64,000 bases of DNA from Okapia johnstoni (GCA_024291935.2 CM044313.1:81157001-81221000), one strand, 5' to 3'; numbered from the stretch's first letter, positions 9,780 to 22,430 are shown. Numbers and translations: made by a program. Notes: a model not told the origin generated them from the sequence alone.

Positions 9780-12063
9780 GGGAGGGAACACAGCCCCACC
9801 TATCAACAGAAAATCGGGTTAAAGAGTCACTGAGCACGGCCCTGCCTTTCAGAGCAAGACCCAGATTCCCTCACAGCCAGTCCGTCCCATCAGGAAGCTT
9901 CTACAAGCCTCTTATCCTTTTCCATCAGAGGGCAGATGGAATAAAAACCACAATCACAGAAAACTAACCAAACTGATCACATGGATCACAGGCTTGTCTA
10001 ACTCAGTGAAACTATGAGCCAGGCTATATGCGGCCACCCAAGACAGATGGGTCATGGTGGAGAGTTCTGACAAAACGTGGTCCACTGGAGAAGAGAATGG
10101 CAAACCACTTCAGTATTCTTGCCTTGAGAACCTCATGAACAGTCTGAAAAGGCAAAATAATATGATACTGAAAGATGAACTCCCCAGGTCGGTAGGTGCC
10201 CAATATTCTACTGGAGAAGAGTGGAGAAATAACTCCAGAAAGAATGAACAGATGGAGCCAAAGCAAAAACAACACCCAGTTGTGGATGTGACTGGTGGTG
10301 GAAGTAAAGTCCAATGCTGTAAAGAACAACATTGCATAGGAACCTGGAAATGTTAGGTCCATGAATCAAGGTAAATTGTAAGGGGTCAAACAGGAGAAGG
10401 CAGGAGTGAATATCAACATTTTAGGAATCAGTGAACTAAAATGCCCTGGAATGGGCAAATTTAATTCAGATGACTATTGTATCTACTACTGTGGGCAAGA
10501 ATCCCTTAGAAGAAATGGAGTGGCCCTCATAGTCAACAAAAGAGTCTGAAATGCAGTACTTGAGTGCAATCTCAAAAATGACAGAATGATCTCTGTTCAT
10601 TTCCAAGGCAAACCATTCAATATCACAGTAATCCAAGTCTATGCCCCAACCACTAATGCCAAAGAAGCTGAAATTAAACACTTCAATGAAGACCTACAAG
10701 AGCTTCTAGAACTAACACTAAAAAAAGATGTCCTTTTCATCATAGGGGACTAGAATGCAAAAGTAGGAAGTCAAGAAATACCTGGAATAACAGGCAAGTT
10801 TGGCCTTGAAGTACAAGATGAAGCAAGACAATGGCTAACAGAGTTCTGCCAAGAGACTATACTGGTCATAGCAAGCACCCTCTTCCCACAATACAAGAGA
10901 TGACTCTATATAGGGACATCACCAGATTGTCAATACTGAAATCAGATTGATTATATTCTTTGCAGCTGAAGATGGAAACACTCTATACAGTCATCAAAAA
11001 CAAGATCAGGAGCTGACTGCGGCTCAGATTATGAACTCCTTATTGCCAAATTCAGATTTAAATTGAAGAAAGTAGGGAAAACCACTAGACCATTCAGGTA
11101 TGACCTAAATCAAATTCCTTACAATTATACAGTGGAAGTGACAAATAGATTAAAGAGATTAAGATCTGATAAACAGAGTACCTGAAGAACTATGGACAGA
11201 GGTTCATGACATATGCAGAGTACATCATGTGAAATGCCAGACTGTATGAAGCACAAGCTGGAATCAAGATTGCTGGGAGAAATATCAACAACCTCAGATA
11301 AGCAGAAGACACCACCCTTATGGCAGAAAGTGAAGAAGAACTAAAGAGCCTCTTGATGAAAGTGAAAGAGGAGACTGAAAAAGCTTGCTTTTCAAATAAT
11401 GAAGATCATGGCATCTGGTCCCATCAGTTCATGGCAAATACATGGGGAAACAATGGAAACAGTGACAGACTTTATTTTGTTGGGCTCCAAAATCACTGCA
11501 CATGGTGACTGCAGCCATGAAATTAAAAGACGCTTACTCCTGGGAAGAAAAGTTATGACCAACTGAGACAGCATATTAAAAAGCAGAGACATTACTTTGC
11601 TGACAAAGGCCCATCTTGTCAAAGCTATGGTTTTTCCAGTAGTCATGCATGGATGTGAGAGTTGGACCATAAAGAAAGCTGAGTGCACAAGAATTGATGC
11701 TTTTGAACTGTGGTGTTGGAGAAGCCTCTTGAGAGTTCCTTGGACTGCAAGGAGATCAAACCAGTCCATCCTAAAGGAAGTCAACCCTGAATATTCATTG
11801 GAAGGACTGATGCTGAAACTCTAGTACTTTGACCATCTGATGTGAAGAACTGTCTCATTAGGAAAGACCTTGATGCCGGGAAAGATTGAAGGCAGGAGGA
11901 GAAGGGATTGACAGAGGACAAGACGGTGGATGGCATCACCAACTTGATGAACATGAGTTTGAGCAAGCTCCAGGATTTGGTGATGGACAGGGAAACCTGG
12001 GTTGCTGCAGTCCATGGGGTCTCAAAGAATCAGACATGACTGAGCAACTGAACTGACTGACTG
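9780..12063 (+). mobile_element. BovB LINE with both ends, internal deletion
   Basis: Begins with the BovB 5' region (GGAACACAGCCCCACC at 9785, then TGATCACATGGATCACAGGC), passes into an endonuclease-like region (ILGISELKCPGMGKFNSDDY near 10417-10476), then jumps at about 11212 from the linker upstream of RT to late RT. It ends with the normal 3' motif at 12063. The expected RT core is missing. Scattered stops confirm it is inactive. Confidence 0.9.
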
Positions 12064-12684
12064 ATCTTGGAGGACAAATTTCCACTCTTGTATAATGGTC
12101 TAACATATATGCATGCTTAACCATGGTTGTGGCAATAGGGAGAAGGAAGGTTCTCCTGACTGTAGAAAGGAAAATCCTTTACCCTCACAGTGTCAACAGT
12201 AGCCTTAGTAGGAGCTCAATATGTGATTTCCATGGATTAGACCCCTTTGAGCCCTGCAACTCTTCATTCTCAGGAAACAAGGCCACCAGAGTCTCACTGC
12301 CATTGGAATCCTTTGAAAGAACGTGGTTGGTCATTACTTCTTTGGCCCTATCATGATTACGTTGTTTTTCTTTCCATCCTCATTTAGCAAGTGCAACGAG
12401 ACACACATGAATTGCTGTAAAATAGCCACAGCTTCCTTTGTCCCAATTGCCAAATGTCTTCCTCATTCAAGCTTTTATAGAATCTCCAAGTGGCACAGAG
12501 TTCACAATTTGACAACAGAATTGCCCCATTGGAGCGTTGTGGTTAACAATTCTCATTTTCTTGATTCTCAGAGAATAGCTGGAGCTGTTCTTCACATCTT
12601 GGACTCATAAGCAGCCCTGAGAGAGAGCAGTAATGATTTCTTAACTAACATCGAGGTAGCAGCCACAGGAAGAAAGTTTAGTGT

Positions 12685-12835
12685 GAGGTGTTGAGAGGTG
12701 ACTGCTCTTGAGCAGGGAGACTTGAGTTCGAGTCCTGACTCTGTCATCATCCTAACTCTGTCATTTTCCTGTGGGTAACTGAGAAAGTCCCATCACTGCT
12801 GCATCCCTCCTTTTTCTTCATCTGCAAATGAGAAG
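12685..12835 (+). mobile_element. MIR SINE (old)
   Basis: Sense MIR-like order: 'gagacttgagttcgagtcct' then 'gactctgtcat' and 'cttcatctgcaaatgag'. Weak but recognisable. Confidence 0.5.
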
Positions 12836-13324
12836 CAAGCGGTGGTGCATCAACTCTATGTCACATGCCGTGTTAGCCGCTGTAGGTACAAACACGAATC
12901 TAAGTCCTATTGCCTGATTCTAAGGAGCTTAGCATCTCCTGCACAAAGGCACAAAGTAGAAAACGTCAAACTGAGATTGGTTGTTGTAAAAAAAAGGAAA
13001 CAATGTGATTGCGCTGGAGGCAGGATAGAAAATAGCCAATCAAAACCTTCCCACCTCCATTCACACCTGGTCTTGTTCTAGTCTTGCCCATCTCTATGCG
13101 TGACATCAACATGCGTCCAGTTGTAGGAGCTAAGGACCTAGAAGTTGTCCATGATCCCTCCTCCTCCTGCCTCCACCCCAAATGCAGCCCATCATTGGGT
13201 ACTGCCAGTTTTCTCTGACCAACTCCTTTTACATCATTTAAATTCAGGACCAGTTTGTCTCTTCCCTGGGCTCTAGTTGTATATACTTTTTGTTCTATTT
13301 GGATTCCTTTGGATCTTGTTTTCT

Positions 13325-13770
13325 CATTGCAGCCAGGATGATCTCCAAATGGTAATCTGATTATCTCTACTCTTCTGACATCCCTTCCCAAAGCACATCC
13401 CTGATTTAAAGCAATCCAGTGTTTTCCTGATTCCCTCTCTATTCTCTTCCTGTGTCCCACTTGCTGTCAGGAAAGAGTGATAGTCTTCTACTCATCATGC
13501 TTTCTCCTACTGCTCATCTTGTTGTTGCTCAGTCTGTCTTCCTTGTGGAGTTCAGTTAGTTAACACCTTCATCTTTCAGATCTCAGTTCAAGTGTCACTT
13601 GGCTGAGGAAGCCTTCCTTGAAGTCCATGCCCAGTAATATTCTATTATATAATTCCACAACACTGCATTTCTCCTTTGTAGCACATATCTGAGTTATAAT
13701 TTTGTATCTCTTGGCCTGATGCACTCTCCTGCATCAGTGTGTGGGACTTAAGTGCAGAGGCTGGGTCTGG
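13325..13770 (+). mobile_element. L2 LINE fragment
   Basis: Degenerate L2 3' half: 'aaagcacatccctgatttaa' followed by 'tcagatctcagttcaagtgt' and 'gaggaagccttccttgaa', the usual L2 order. Confidence 0.6.
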
Positions 13771-14183
13771 TGTTGCTCACCACTCAGCCCCACTGGTTTA
13801 GAACAAATAAAGGAAAGAGTGAATGAGTGAGAGCAACAGTCAGTGGGTGAAGCTAAGGGTCAACAGTGGCCAAGTCATGACAAGCCTATGACCCCCTAAT
13901 TGGGATTTGGGTCTAATCCTGTGAAACTTTCTGGATGGTTCCAAACTGAGAGCTGGAGTGGAGATAGAAGCATTAGAGAGATAGCTCTGGGGCCCTGTGG
14001 AGAGTGCCATGAGGTGGGGGACACGGAGGTAGGTCTCTGCCATCGGTGAATTCCTATGACTTTCTTCTTCCTTATTCAAATCATACCTGACAGCTCACCC
14101 CATTTTGGGTTTCATTTTCTGTGCCGGGTTCAAGAGACTTGGTGGTTAACCTCCATACGTAACAGACAGTTCCTCTGTGTCAG

Positions 14184-14295
14184 TTGCGTGTGCTCAGTTG
14201 TGTCTGACTCTCTGCTACCTCTTGGATTGTAGCCCACTAGGCTCTTCTGACCATGGAATTTTCCAGGTAAGATTAATGGAGTAGGGTGCTATTTC
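14184..14295 (-). mobile_element. Bov-A SINE fragment
   Basis: Reversed partial Bov-A: GTGCTCAGTTGTGTCTGACT through ATGGAATTTTCCAGGTAAGA. Half-length only. Confidence 0.75.
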
Positions 14296-14374
14296 TCAGT
14301 TACTGCCATGTGAAAACCACTGTGGAATTCCATCACATTTTGAGGATAAGTTTGACATGATACTCATTTTGGAG

Positions 14375-14615
14375 CATCCTAGCCACCTGATGCGAAGAGT
14401 TGACTCATTTGAAAAGACCCTGCTGTTGGGAAAGATTGAAGAGAGGAGGAGAAGGGGACGACAGAGGATGAGATGGTTGGATGGCATCACCGACTCAATG
14501 GACATGGGTTTGGGTGTACCCTGGCAGTTGGTGAAGGACAGGGAGGCCTGGCGTGCTGCGGTTCATGGGGTCGCAAAGAGTCGGACACGACTGAGCAACT
14601 GAACTGAACTGAGAG
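14375..14615 (+). mobile_element. BovB LINE 3' end
   Basis: Reads the last ORF2 residues in frame ([20 protein letters not shown], then [13 protein letters not shown], and [12 protein letters not shown] before the stop) and ends in CTGAACTGAACTGA. Fairly well preserved, so relatively young. Confidence 0.88.
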
Positions 14616-14984
14616 ACATCTCAAAGAATAGAGGGTCATATTTCAGACCAGTGGAAACACACTGGAAAGGTTTGGCATGCTTATTAAGACATCGTGGGCC
14701 AAGAAATCAGAGTGGCTTCACATATGAACCAACTTGCTCTCTTTCCTGTCCTGCTTCCATCCAGCCCTGAATCAAACTCTCATTTTCACTTTATGACCCT
14801 ATCCTCTCTTTTGAACTCCCATTCTCCCTCAGGCACTCGGACTCAAACTTAGCCTTTTAGCCCTTTCCATTTAAGACCAATTCATTCAATGACCTCCCTG
14901 CTCAACAGTTGGCCAGGGACTGCTCTCTTCCCTTCTACTTCTGTGAGCAGTTGACATCGTGGCAAGCACAGATTTATAGTTAGT

Positions 14985-15190
14985 CCCACCTCTTCCTAGC
15001 CGTATAAGCTCTGGTAGATTTCTTGTCTGTGCCTCCATTTCTTCATCTGATAAAATGGGGATAAGAATGTTTACTTCCTGGTATTGCTGTGAGAATCAAA
15101 CATGTTAATTCATGTAATGGTCAGCATAGTCAGGCTTGTAGAAACCATTCCATCAGTGTTACTAGTCAGTGTCATTCTCATTCTTATCAT
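14985..15190 (+). mobile_element. MIR SINE (old)
   Basis: Contains the MIR core 'cctccatttcttcatctgat' then 'aaaatggggataagaatg' and a degenerate 'gttaattcatgtaatg'. It ends close to a short (CAT)n run at about 15187-15203. Confidence 0.65.
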
Positions 15191-17867
15191 CATCATCATC
15201 ATTATTTAGGTCCCACAGCAACCCTGGCAACTGTTACTATTATACCCCTTTCACAGATGAGGAAATTCTACCAAATTATTTGATAGAAAACAAAAAACCT
15301 GAAGGAGATGAATAGGATCTTTGGAAGCTGGAGACTTCTTTTAAGAACAGGATAGAGACAAAGCTGGGGTGGGAGTGAGTTGGGATAAAACCAGCCACAT
15401 GGCCCCAGATCACTGTGCCATTGAGGGGTGGGGCCTTGGGGTGTCAGGCTGGCTTGAAGGAGCATCATGGCTGAGAAACAGAAAGGAGATATCTGTTTGC
15501 ACAGAGAATGTCTCTCCAGATTTAGTGTTGGGTTCACTTCTGTGAGACTCTGGAGTTAAAAACTTGCTAACTTTGGCAACTTAGACTGGTGACCTCCCCT
15601 GTCCCCAGGGTGATGTGTGGGTCTGTAATAATCTATAGAACTGCTGCTTTTTCAAGATAAATGTCAAAAGTATGGGCAATGAATTTGTACACTCCCCACT
15701 TTAAAAAAAAATCAAGTATCTCTTCCTCTGACCATCAGATGAGTTATTCCTTAAGTACACTGGAAGTTTTCAGGTTAAACGTTTTACCGCTTTTCTCTCT
15801 CTGCCTGTTCTCTTCTAAGAACCTAAGCCTGGCTAGCAGAGCATGATCAGACTGCAGTGAATCACAATTCTCTAGGAAATCAATACATGAATGTTTTTCA
15901 TCATGAGAGATTACAAAGAGTACAACTTATAACAAAAACCACGTTCTTGCAAAATCATTTTCTCTCTCCCTTTTGGGACTATTTCTGCAAGCCATTGCTG
16001 ACTTCTTCTAGGTGACCTCCCTGTTCAATCAGGTCACATACTCAAATGAATAGGAAAGGGGAGGTGAGAAGTGAATTGGACTGAAGTGGCTGAGAAAATG
16101 ATGTGAGAAAAAATGATGAAGGAACAAAAAGGGTAATTTATTTTTGTTTACAAAGGAAATAGGAAAAAAAAATTTGTGTGGATGGGGGTTTGTTTTGAGA
16201 AATGCAGATAATGACAAGGATGTTTTATAGGAAATGTTTAGTACAAGTCTCCCCTTATTCATTGTTCATCAGTGTCATCTCTCTGAAGCTCTTTTGTATC
16301 TTGTGCGTGCTGAGAGCTACATGGTATTGAAGCATAGCTAACCATGGCTCCTGGGATCACATGCATTCAAGAAACTTGAGTATTTCTTGGACTTAGCCTT
16401 TTATGAAACTTGGAGGTGAAGAGGCTGAAAAAAGTTGTGCTCAATTAAAATTTCCTGTAAAAGTCATGACATCTAATAGGAAAGTGGTAACATGGAACTT
16501 GTGTTAAATGCCATGTACTGTAGATGAAAGTTCTATGCAAGGGCAAGGTACCAAGCTACAAATGACCAGCAGCTCAGTTAATTGCACTTGCTTTGGCTGT
16601 AAGAGGAACTGGCAAAGGCAATAAGGGGAAAACAAGCATGATTTGGGGGTAGACTTGGGGTCTAACATTTTTTTTTCTTTCTCATGTTGATGAAAATTCA
16701 ATTAACTACTAAGTTAAGAGAAAAAAGAATTTTATTCAGGCTAAACTGAGGTTTCTAATCTGGAAGGCAGTTTCTCGGAAATCTCTGAGAGTAACATGAC
16801 ACAATTTTAACATCTCAACCTAGTGCGGCAAAGGCTGTGAACCAAAATGCACACGATATATTTGTAGAAAACTACTCTAGACAAGGAGGCAGGGAAGACT
16901 TCTTGGAAATGTTCCAGTTGAATCTTAAAGAATTAATGGATGTCGAATAAGTTAAAGGGGAGAAATGAGAGAAATGAGGCTTTCTAGACAGAGGAGGCAG
17001 CCTGAGGAAAGCAAGGAGAGAAAGAACATATGTCTGGGGGTGGGGCAAATGGTAACACAGGCAGTTTGTTGCTGGAACACAAACTGTGAGGTTGAACATA
17101 AAGGGAGGGCTTCCTGGGGGCTAGACTTTGAAAGGTCTCAAGTCTTGCATGCTGACAGGAGCAGACTTTGGTTTTGGCTGGATCGACCTGGTGATGGCAA
17201 GGAGGATAGATTTAAAAAGAAGAAAGAAGGAGAACAGTGAAAAGATGCTGCAAAAATTAATTCAAGAATAAAATGATGAGGGTTTGAATTCAGGCAGTTG
17301 GGAGTAAAGATGGAAAGAAGGTTAACAGCACATGATGACAAATTGGGATGTTGAAGGGGAGAGAGGAGACCAATAGGAGGACACTGACTTGCTGGTGGTT
17401 CCTGTAACTAAGAAGATGCGGGAAGAATAGCAGGTTAGCATAGGGAGATCGAGGGTCAGGGATGTGGAGTTAGGGCTACCTGTGGTGTCATCCAGAAGGG
17501 TGTTTCCATCAAGAGATTTGGGTCCATGAGTTTGAACTCTAAGGGAGGTTGGGAATGAGATATAGACTTGAAAGTTAATGTGTATAGGTGATTACCCAAA
17601 GTAAAACTGTAATCAACTGTATCAATTAAAACTTGTAATTAATAGCAAGGAGCCAAAATGAAGAAGACCTACCCAAGAACTGGCCTGAGAGTAAGAAGAG
17701 GGAGAGCTAGGGGTCTCAGAAGTAGAGGGGCTCTGTCTGCATTTGTCTCCCCCTGGTGGTGGGAGTACAAGGTGGGGGAGATTAAGTAAACAATAACCGT
17801 CAATATTTGAATTGCTAAATCTTTCCAATTACTCAAAGCAAAATATTTAGACAAGTCTCCTCCAACT

Positions 17868-18070
17868 CATTGGAAGAGACCCTGATGCTGGCAAAGATTT
17901 GAGGACAGGAGAGAAGGGGACGACAGAGATGAAATGGTTGGAGGGCATCACTGACTCTATGGACATGACTTTGAGCAAACTCTGGGAGATGGTGAAGGAC
18001 AGGAAATCCTGGCGTGCTGCAGTCCATGGGGTCCCAAAGAGTCAGACACGACTGAGAAACTGAACAACAA
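17868..18070 (+). mobile_element. BovB LINE 3' end
   Basis: Begins at CATTGGAAGAGACCCTGATG and runs to GACTGAGAAACTGAACAACA. Same 3' segment as other copies, with a few single-base gaps that break the frame. Confidence 0.85.
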
Positions 18071-19083
18071 CTTCAGTAGTTTGGAAACCACCAGTCCTGG
18101 ACTAGTAGCTGCAAACCTGGCATTCCAAACTTGCTCTGCCAAAACCAGCTCTACTTGGCTGAAGTCCTCCCCTCTAAGACCCGGATCTCCTCACTGTTTA
18201 AATGAGAGGACTGGATTTATGATTCCTAAGGCCCTTCAAGGAAATGGACTCATAGTAATGCTGGGAAAACTGGAGGCAGAGTCCGTGCGGCAGTGTCTGG
18301 AAGAACAGTTTCCCCAGGTCCTTGCTCACACTTGAATTTGGCTCAGTATCCAGGGAGAGTGGGTATTTGTAGACATTCGCTTTTCCTTAAACAGATACAC
18401 GTGTAGACTGGTGTGTAAGTTTTTGCAAAATGATGAGTCCAACCAATGTACTTGTTGTTGTTTAGTCACCAAGTTGTGTCCCGCTCCCAACCAGAATGCA
18501 AACGGACAATATTGAAGCAAAAAATTGAATTTTTCCAATCTGGCAGTATCCCACCAGTGACTGTGAGCCCAAGGAGAACATTCTAAGAGGAGCTCTGTCT
18601 GCTGCTGCTTGTGCAGCCACTTTGGCTGTAACAAGCCTTTATATTCATGGTTATCTAAATAAGGAGCTTAACTGAACTTCAGCGTGTGTGTGGATGTGTG
18701 AGTGTGTGGTGTGTGGGCTTTTCCTACCCACTGTAACACATCTGAAAGAGTATAGGTTCTCTTTGATTCAAAACTGTGAGAACTCACATATAATTAATTA
18801 GTAAGTTACCCACGTAGACTGACATTTTAAAGCACTTTATAAGACCTATTGCAACCCTCTAGCCTTGGTTCGGGCCAATTGTACTTTTAAGATATTAAAA
18901 ATTTCTTGAGATAATTGTAGATTCACATATAGTTGTAAGAAATATTGCAGTGAAATCCCTTATACCCTTTACCCAGTTTCCGCCAAGGATAACATCTTGT
19001 ATAACTTTGGTACAAGATCAGAACCAATAAATTGATATTCATACAAACTACCTCTCTTATTCAGATTTCACCAGTTTTACAAG

Positions 19084-19296
19084 CACTTAGATGACCCTAG
19101 TGGTAAAGAACCCGCCTGCCAGTGCAGCAGACATAAGAGACCTGGGTTCGATCCATGGGTCGGGAAGATCCCCTGGAGAAGGGAATGGCAATCCACTCCA
19201 GTATTCTTGCCTGGAGAATCCCATGGACAGAGGAGCCTTCCAGGTTACAGTCCATGGGATGGCACAGTCAGACGTGACTGAAGTGACTGAGCATGT
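19084..19296 (+). mobile_element. Bov-tA SINE inside the L1
   Basis: A-box region 'gtggtaaagaacccgcctgc', B-box GGTTCGATCC, Bov-A body and end 'gtgactgaagtgactgagca'. The first bases are diverged from the usual GGCTTCC start. Confidence 0.85.
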
Positions 19297-19936
19297 GCAT
19301 TGATTGTGTCTGTTTACATTTAGTTCTATGCAGTTTTAATATGTGTAGATTTCTGGAACCTTTGCCACAGTAAAGAACAGTTCATTACAAAGATGCTACC
19401 CTTTGATACCTCCCTTCTGCCTACTGACCTAAATCCTGGAAAGCACTAATCTGCTCTACATCTCTCTAATTCTATCGTTTCAAGAATGTTATATAAATGA
19501 AATCTTACACTATGTAAGCACTTGAGATTGGATTTTTTTCATTGTAACCTCTTGAGACTGGATTTTTTTCATTGGTCGTAATTCTCTTGAGATCCATCCA
19601 AGTTGTGTGTATGGAAAGTTTGTTCCTTTTTAGTCCTAAGTGGCATTCCATGGTACATGACAGTTTATTTAACCATTCACTCATTGAAGGACATTTGGGT
19701 TCTTTCCAGTTTTCTGCTACCATGCATGAAGCTGCTGTAAACATTCCACTACAGGCTTCTGTGTGAGCTTAAGTCTTCATTTCTCTGGGACAAATGTCCA
19801 GGAATGCAGTTGCTGGGTCATATGATAGTTGCATGTTTAGTTTTTTAAGAAACTTTAAACTGTTTTCCCTAGTGGCTGTACATTTTATATTCTCACCAGC
19901 AGTGTGAGTGACCCAATTTTATCACATCCTTACCTT

Positions 19937-20131
19937 ACCTGATGCTGGGAAGGATTGGGGGCTGGAGGAGAAGGGGATGACAGAAGATGAGATGGCTGGA
20001 TGGCATCACCGACTTGATGGACATGAGCTTGGGTAAACTCCGGGAGCTGGTGATGGACAGGGAGGCCTGGCGTGCTGCGATTCATGGGGTCACAAAGAGT
20101 CGGACATGATTGAGCGACTGAACGGAACTGA
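19937..20131 (+). mobile_element. BovB LINE 3' end inside the L1
   Basis: Starts at GATGCTGGGAAGGATTGGGG and ends at CGACTGAACGGAACTGAAC. L1 sequence continues on both sides. Confidence 0.85.
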
Positions 20132-20206
20132 ACTACCATTGTTTGGGTGCTGTCACTTTTTAAAATTTTAGTCATTCTGATACGGCATATAGTAATGTCT
20201 CATTAT

Positions 20207-20986
20207 ACCTGACAGTTTTTTCTCTGTCATGTTCTCAGGGCTGAGTGACCCTTTTAGGTACCTAATTTTACCTTAAATACAAAGCAAAAAAAAAAATAAG
20301 GATTTCTTCAAATACCAGTTTTCCTGCAGAATCTGGTGAAAAGGATATGTTGTAAGGTTTTTTTTTTTTTCATTTTCAAAATCCTCCACAATTTCTTTTG
20401 TTTCTTTTGTCTATGGTGAAAATTCAAAAGGCATGTTTCTATTATGTAAAAGAAGGTAGGTTGATCACTAAAAACTACCATGTTATGATTACACCCATAC
20501 TCATTTTTAAAAGATACTCAAAACTTAAGCTTTCTTTCTTTTTTTCTTTAAGAAGAGCCTTTTTTTTTTTTGATAGTTTTACAATAGAGGTATTTTGCTG
20601 CTAAAGCAAATTGAAAGCAGAAGTTTTCAGAAAGCTTTGATTAATTCAGAAAATTATGATGCTTCTTGAAGTAGAAGAACAGAGAATTTGGAAGAAAACT
20701 AATGGGGTGAAAGGGGCTTCCCTGGTGGCTAAAGAATCCACTTACCTATGCAGGAGATGCAGATTCAATCCCTGGGTCAGGAAGATCCCCTGAAGGAGGA
20801 ACTGGCAATCGACCCCAGTATTCTTGTCAGGAAAAGACATACTCATCAGGAAGATCTCCTGAAGGAGGAACTGGCAATCGACCCCAGTATTCTTGCCAGG
20901 AAAATTCCATGGACGGAGGAGCCTGGTGGGCTATAGTTCATGGGATTGTGAAGAATCAGACACAACTGAATGACTAAACAACAACA
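20207..20986 (+). mobile_element. 780-base insertion ending in a Bov-tA SINE
   Basis: L1 sequence stops at 20206 and resumes near 20987, with the imperfect 9-mer TCTCATTAT / TCTTATTGT at the borders. The first about 510 bases (20207-20716) match no repeat I recognise; the last 270 (20717-20986) are a Bov-tA with an (AAC)n tail. The SINE part carries a 69-base tandem duplication, 20777-20845 and 20846-20914. Either one event or two successive events could have made this. Confidence 0.6.
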
Positions 20987-21472
20987 TCTTATTGTGGTTT
21001 TCACTTGCAATTCTCTGATGGTTAATAAGGTTGAACATCTTTTTATTGTGCTTAATTGCCATCTGTATATCCCCTTCAGTGACATTTCTCTTCATGCCTT
21101 TTGCCTGTTTTCTAGTTGTTCTTTCATTGTTGAGATTTGAGAGATCTTTAGATTTTCTAGAGACAAGACCTTGACAGCTGTCTGGCTTACATACTTTCTC
21201 TCACTCTGGAGCTCTTCGGTTCATTCTCTTCATAAGGTTTCTTCCAGAACAAAAGTTTTTCATTTTGATAAGATTCAGTTTTTCAATTTTTCCTTTTCTG
21301 GATTATCTTATCAGTGTCCAGTCTCTAAATTTTTTTGCCTAGTCCTGGGAACCCAAGATTTTCCCCTGATTTCTTTTTTAAGTTTTATAATTTTTTTTTT
21401 AATTTTATGTTATCAGTCTGTGGTCCACCTTGAGAAAATTTTTGCACGAGGTGTGAAGTTTAGATCAAGGTT

Positions 21473-21786
21473 CATGCCATCCCTCAGAAGTTTGTAATTG
21501 GCACCCCACTCCAGTACTTTTGCCTGGAAAATCCCATGGATGGAGGAGCCTGGTAGGCTGCAGTCCACGAGGTCACTAACAGTCGGACATGACTGAGCGA
21601 CTTCACTTTCACTTTTCACTTCTTGCATTGGAGAAGGAAATGGCAACCCACTCCAGTGTTCTTGCCTGGAGAATCCCAGGGACAGGGGAGCCTGCTGGGC
21701 TGCCGTCTATGGGGTCGCACAGAGTCGGACACAGCTGAGGTGACTTAGCAGTAGCAGTAGCATGCCATCCCTCAGAAGTTTGTAAT
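21473..21786 (+). mobile_element. Bov-A2 dimeric SINE with 26-base target-site duplication
   Basis: The element at 21499-21760 is two Bov-A monomers (split near 21625) with an AGTAGC-rich tail. It is flanked by identical 26-base copies of L1 sequence, 21473-21498 and 21761-21786, both beginning CATGCCATCCCTCAG. Perfect identity of the duplication points to a fairly recent insertion. Confidence 0.93.
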
Positions 21787-22190
21787 ATTCTGGATACAGA
21801 TCCTGTACATACTTTGTTAGATTTATGCCAGTTTCATTTTCTTTGGAATAATGCAAAATGGCATTATTTTTTAAGTAATGAGTATGTCTTTCACATCCTT
21901 CCTCTCCCCCAAACAAACAAGCAAATGTAGAGTTTAAAACAAACCTCAAAGCAATCTGGTGATAGTTGATGGTTTGTTTTATAGCTTGCCTTCCTGTCTG
22001 AAGGAGAGGAAGTGAGGCACCATTCTTATGAGGCTGGTCACCAGTTGTTAACAGAACCACAACTCCATCTAGAAGCCTCATCCACATAGTCTTTGATTCA
22101 GTAACTGACCTGAGTGACCTTCTGCCAGTTCTTTACTTCTCTGAGGTTTAATTTTCTCTTATTATAAAATGAAAATAGCAATACTTTCTT

Positions 22191-22361
22191 TATAAATAAT
22201 GCTGCCGCCAGTGAAGAGCCACCAGGGAAGCCCAAGAATACTGGAGTGGGTAGTCTATCCCTCCTCCAGTGAATCTTCCTGACCCAGGAATCAAACCGGG
22301 GTCTCCTGCATTGCAGGAGGATTCTTTACCAGCTGAGCTACCAGGGAAGCCTATAAATAAT
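22191..22361 (-). mobile_element. Bov-tA SINE with target-site duplication
   Basis: Reversed, 3'-shortened Bov-tA between direct repeats TATAAATAAT at 22191-22200 and 22352-22361. It contains GAATCAAACCGGGGTCTCCT and ends at the reversed head CAGCTGAGCTACCAGGGAAG. Confidence 0.88.
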
Positions 22362-22430
22362 ACTAAGAGAGTGCAATTAAATTAAAAAGAGAATTTATCT
22401 ACAACTATCTGGCATATAAATAAAGATCAA

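Larger units (their letters stand above)
18880..21860 (-). mobile_element. Old L1 LINE, split by four insertions
   Basis: One reversed L1 copy can be followed in pieces: 18880-19083, 19297-19936, 20132-20206, 20987-21498 and 21761-about 21860. Landmarks include 'cattccatggtacatgacag' and 'tttaaccattcactcattga', 'cagttgctgggtcatatga' and 'aagaccttgacagctgtctg'. The gaps are a Bov-tA, a BovB end, a 780-base insertion ending in a Bov-tA, and a Bov-A2 dimer. All four must be younger than the L1. Confidence 0.75.

Noticed and set aside
12966..13460. 164-codon minus-strand open frame
   Set aside because: Overlaps unassigned sequence and an L2 fragment; the predicted protein has no recognisable domain.
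15187..15203. His-rich open frame (HHHHH) at a CAT repeat
   Set aside because: Simple-repeat translation next to a MIR; no coding support.
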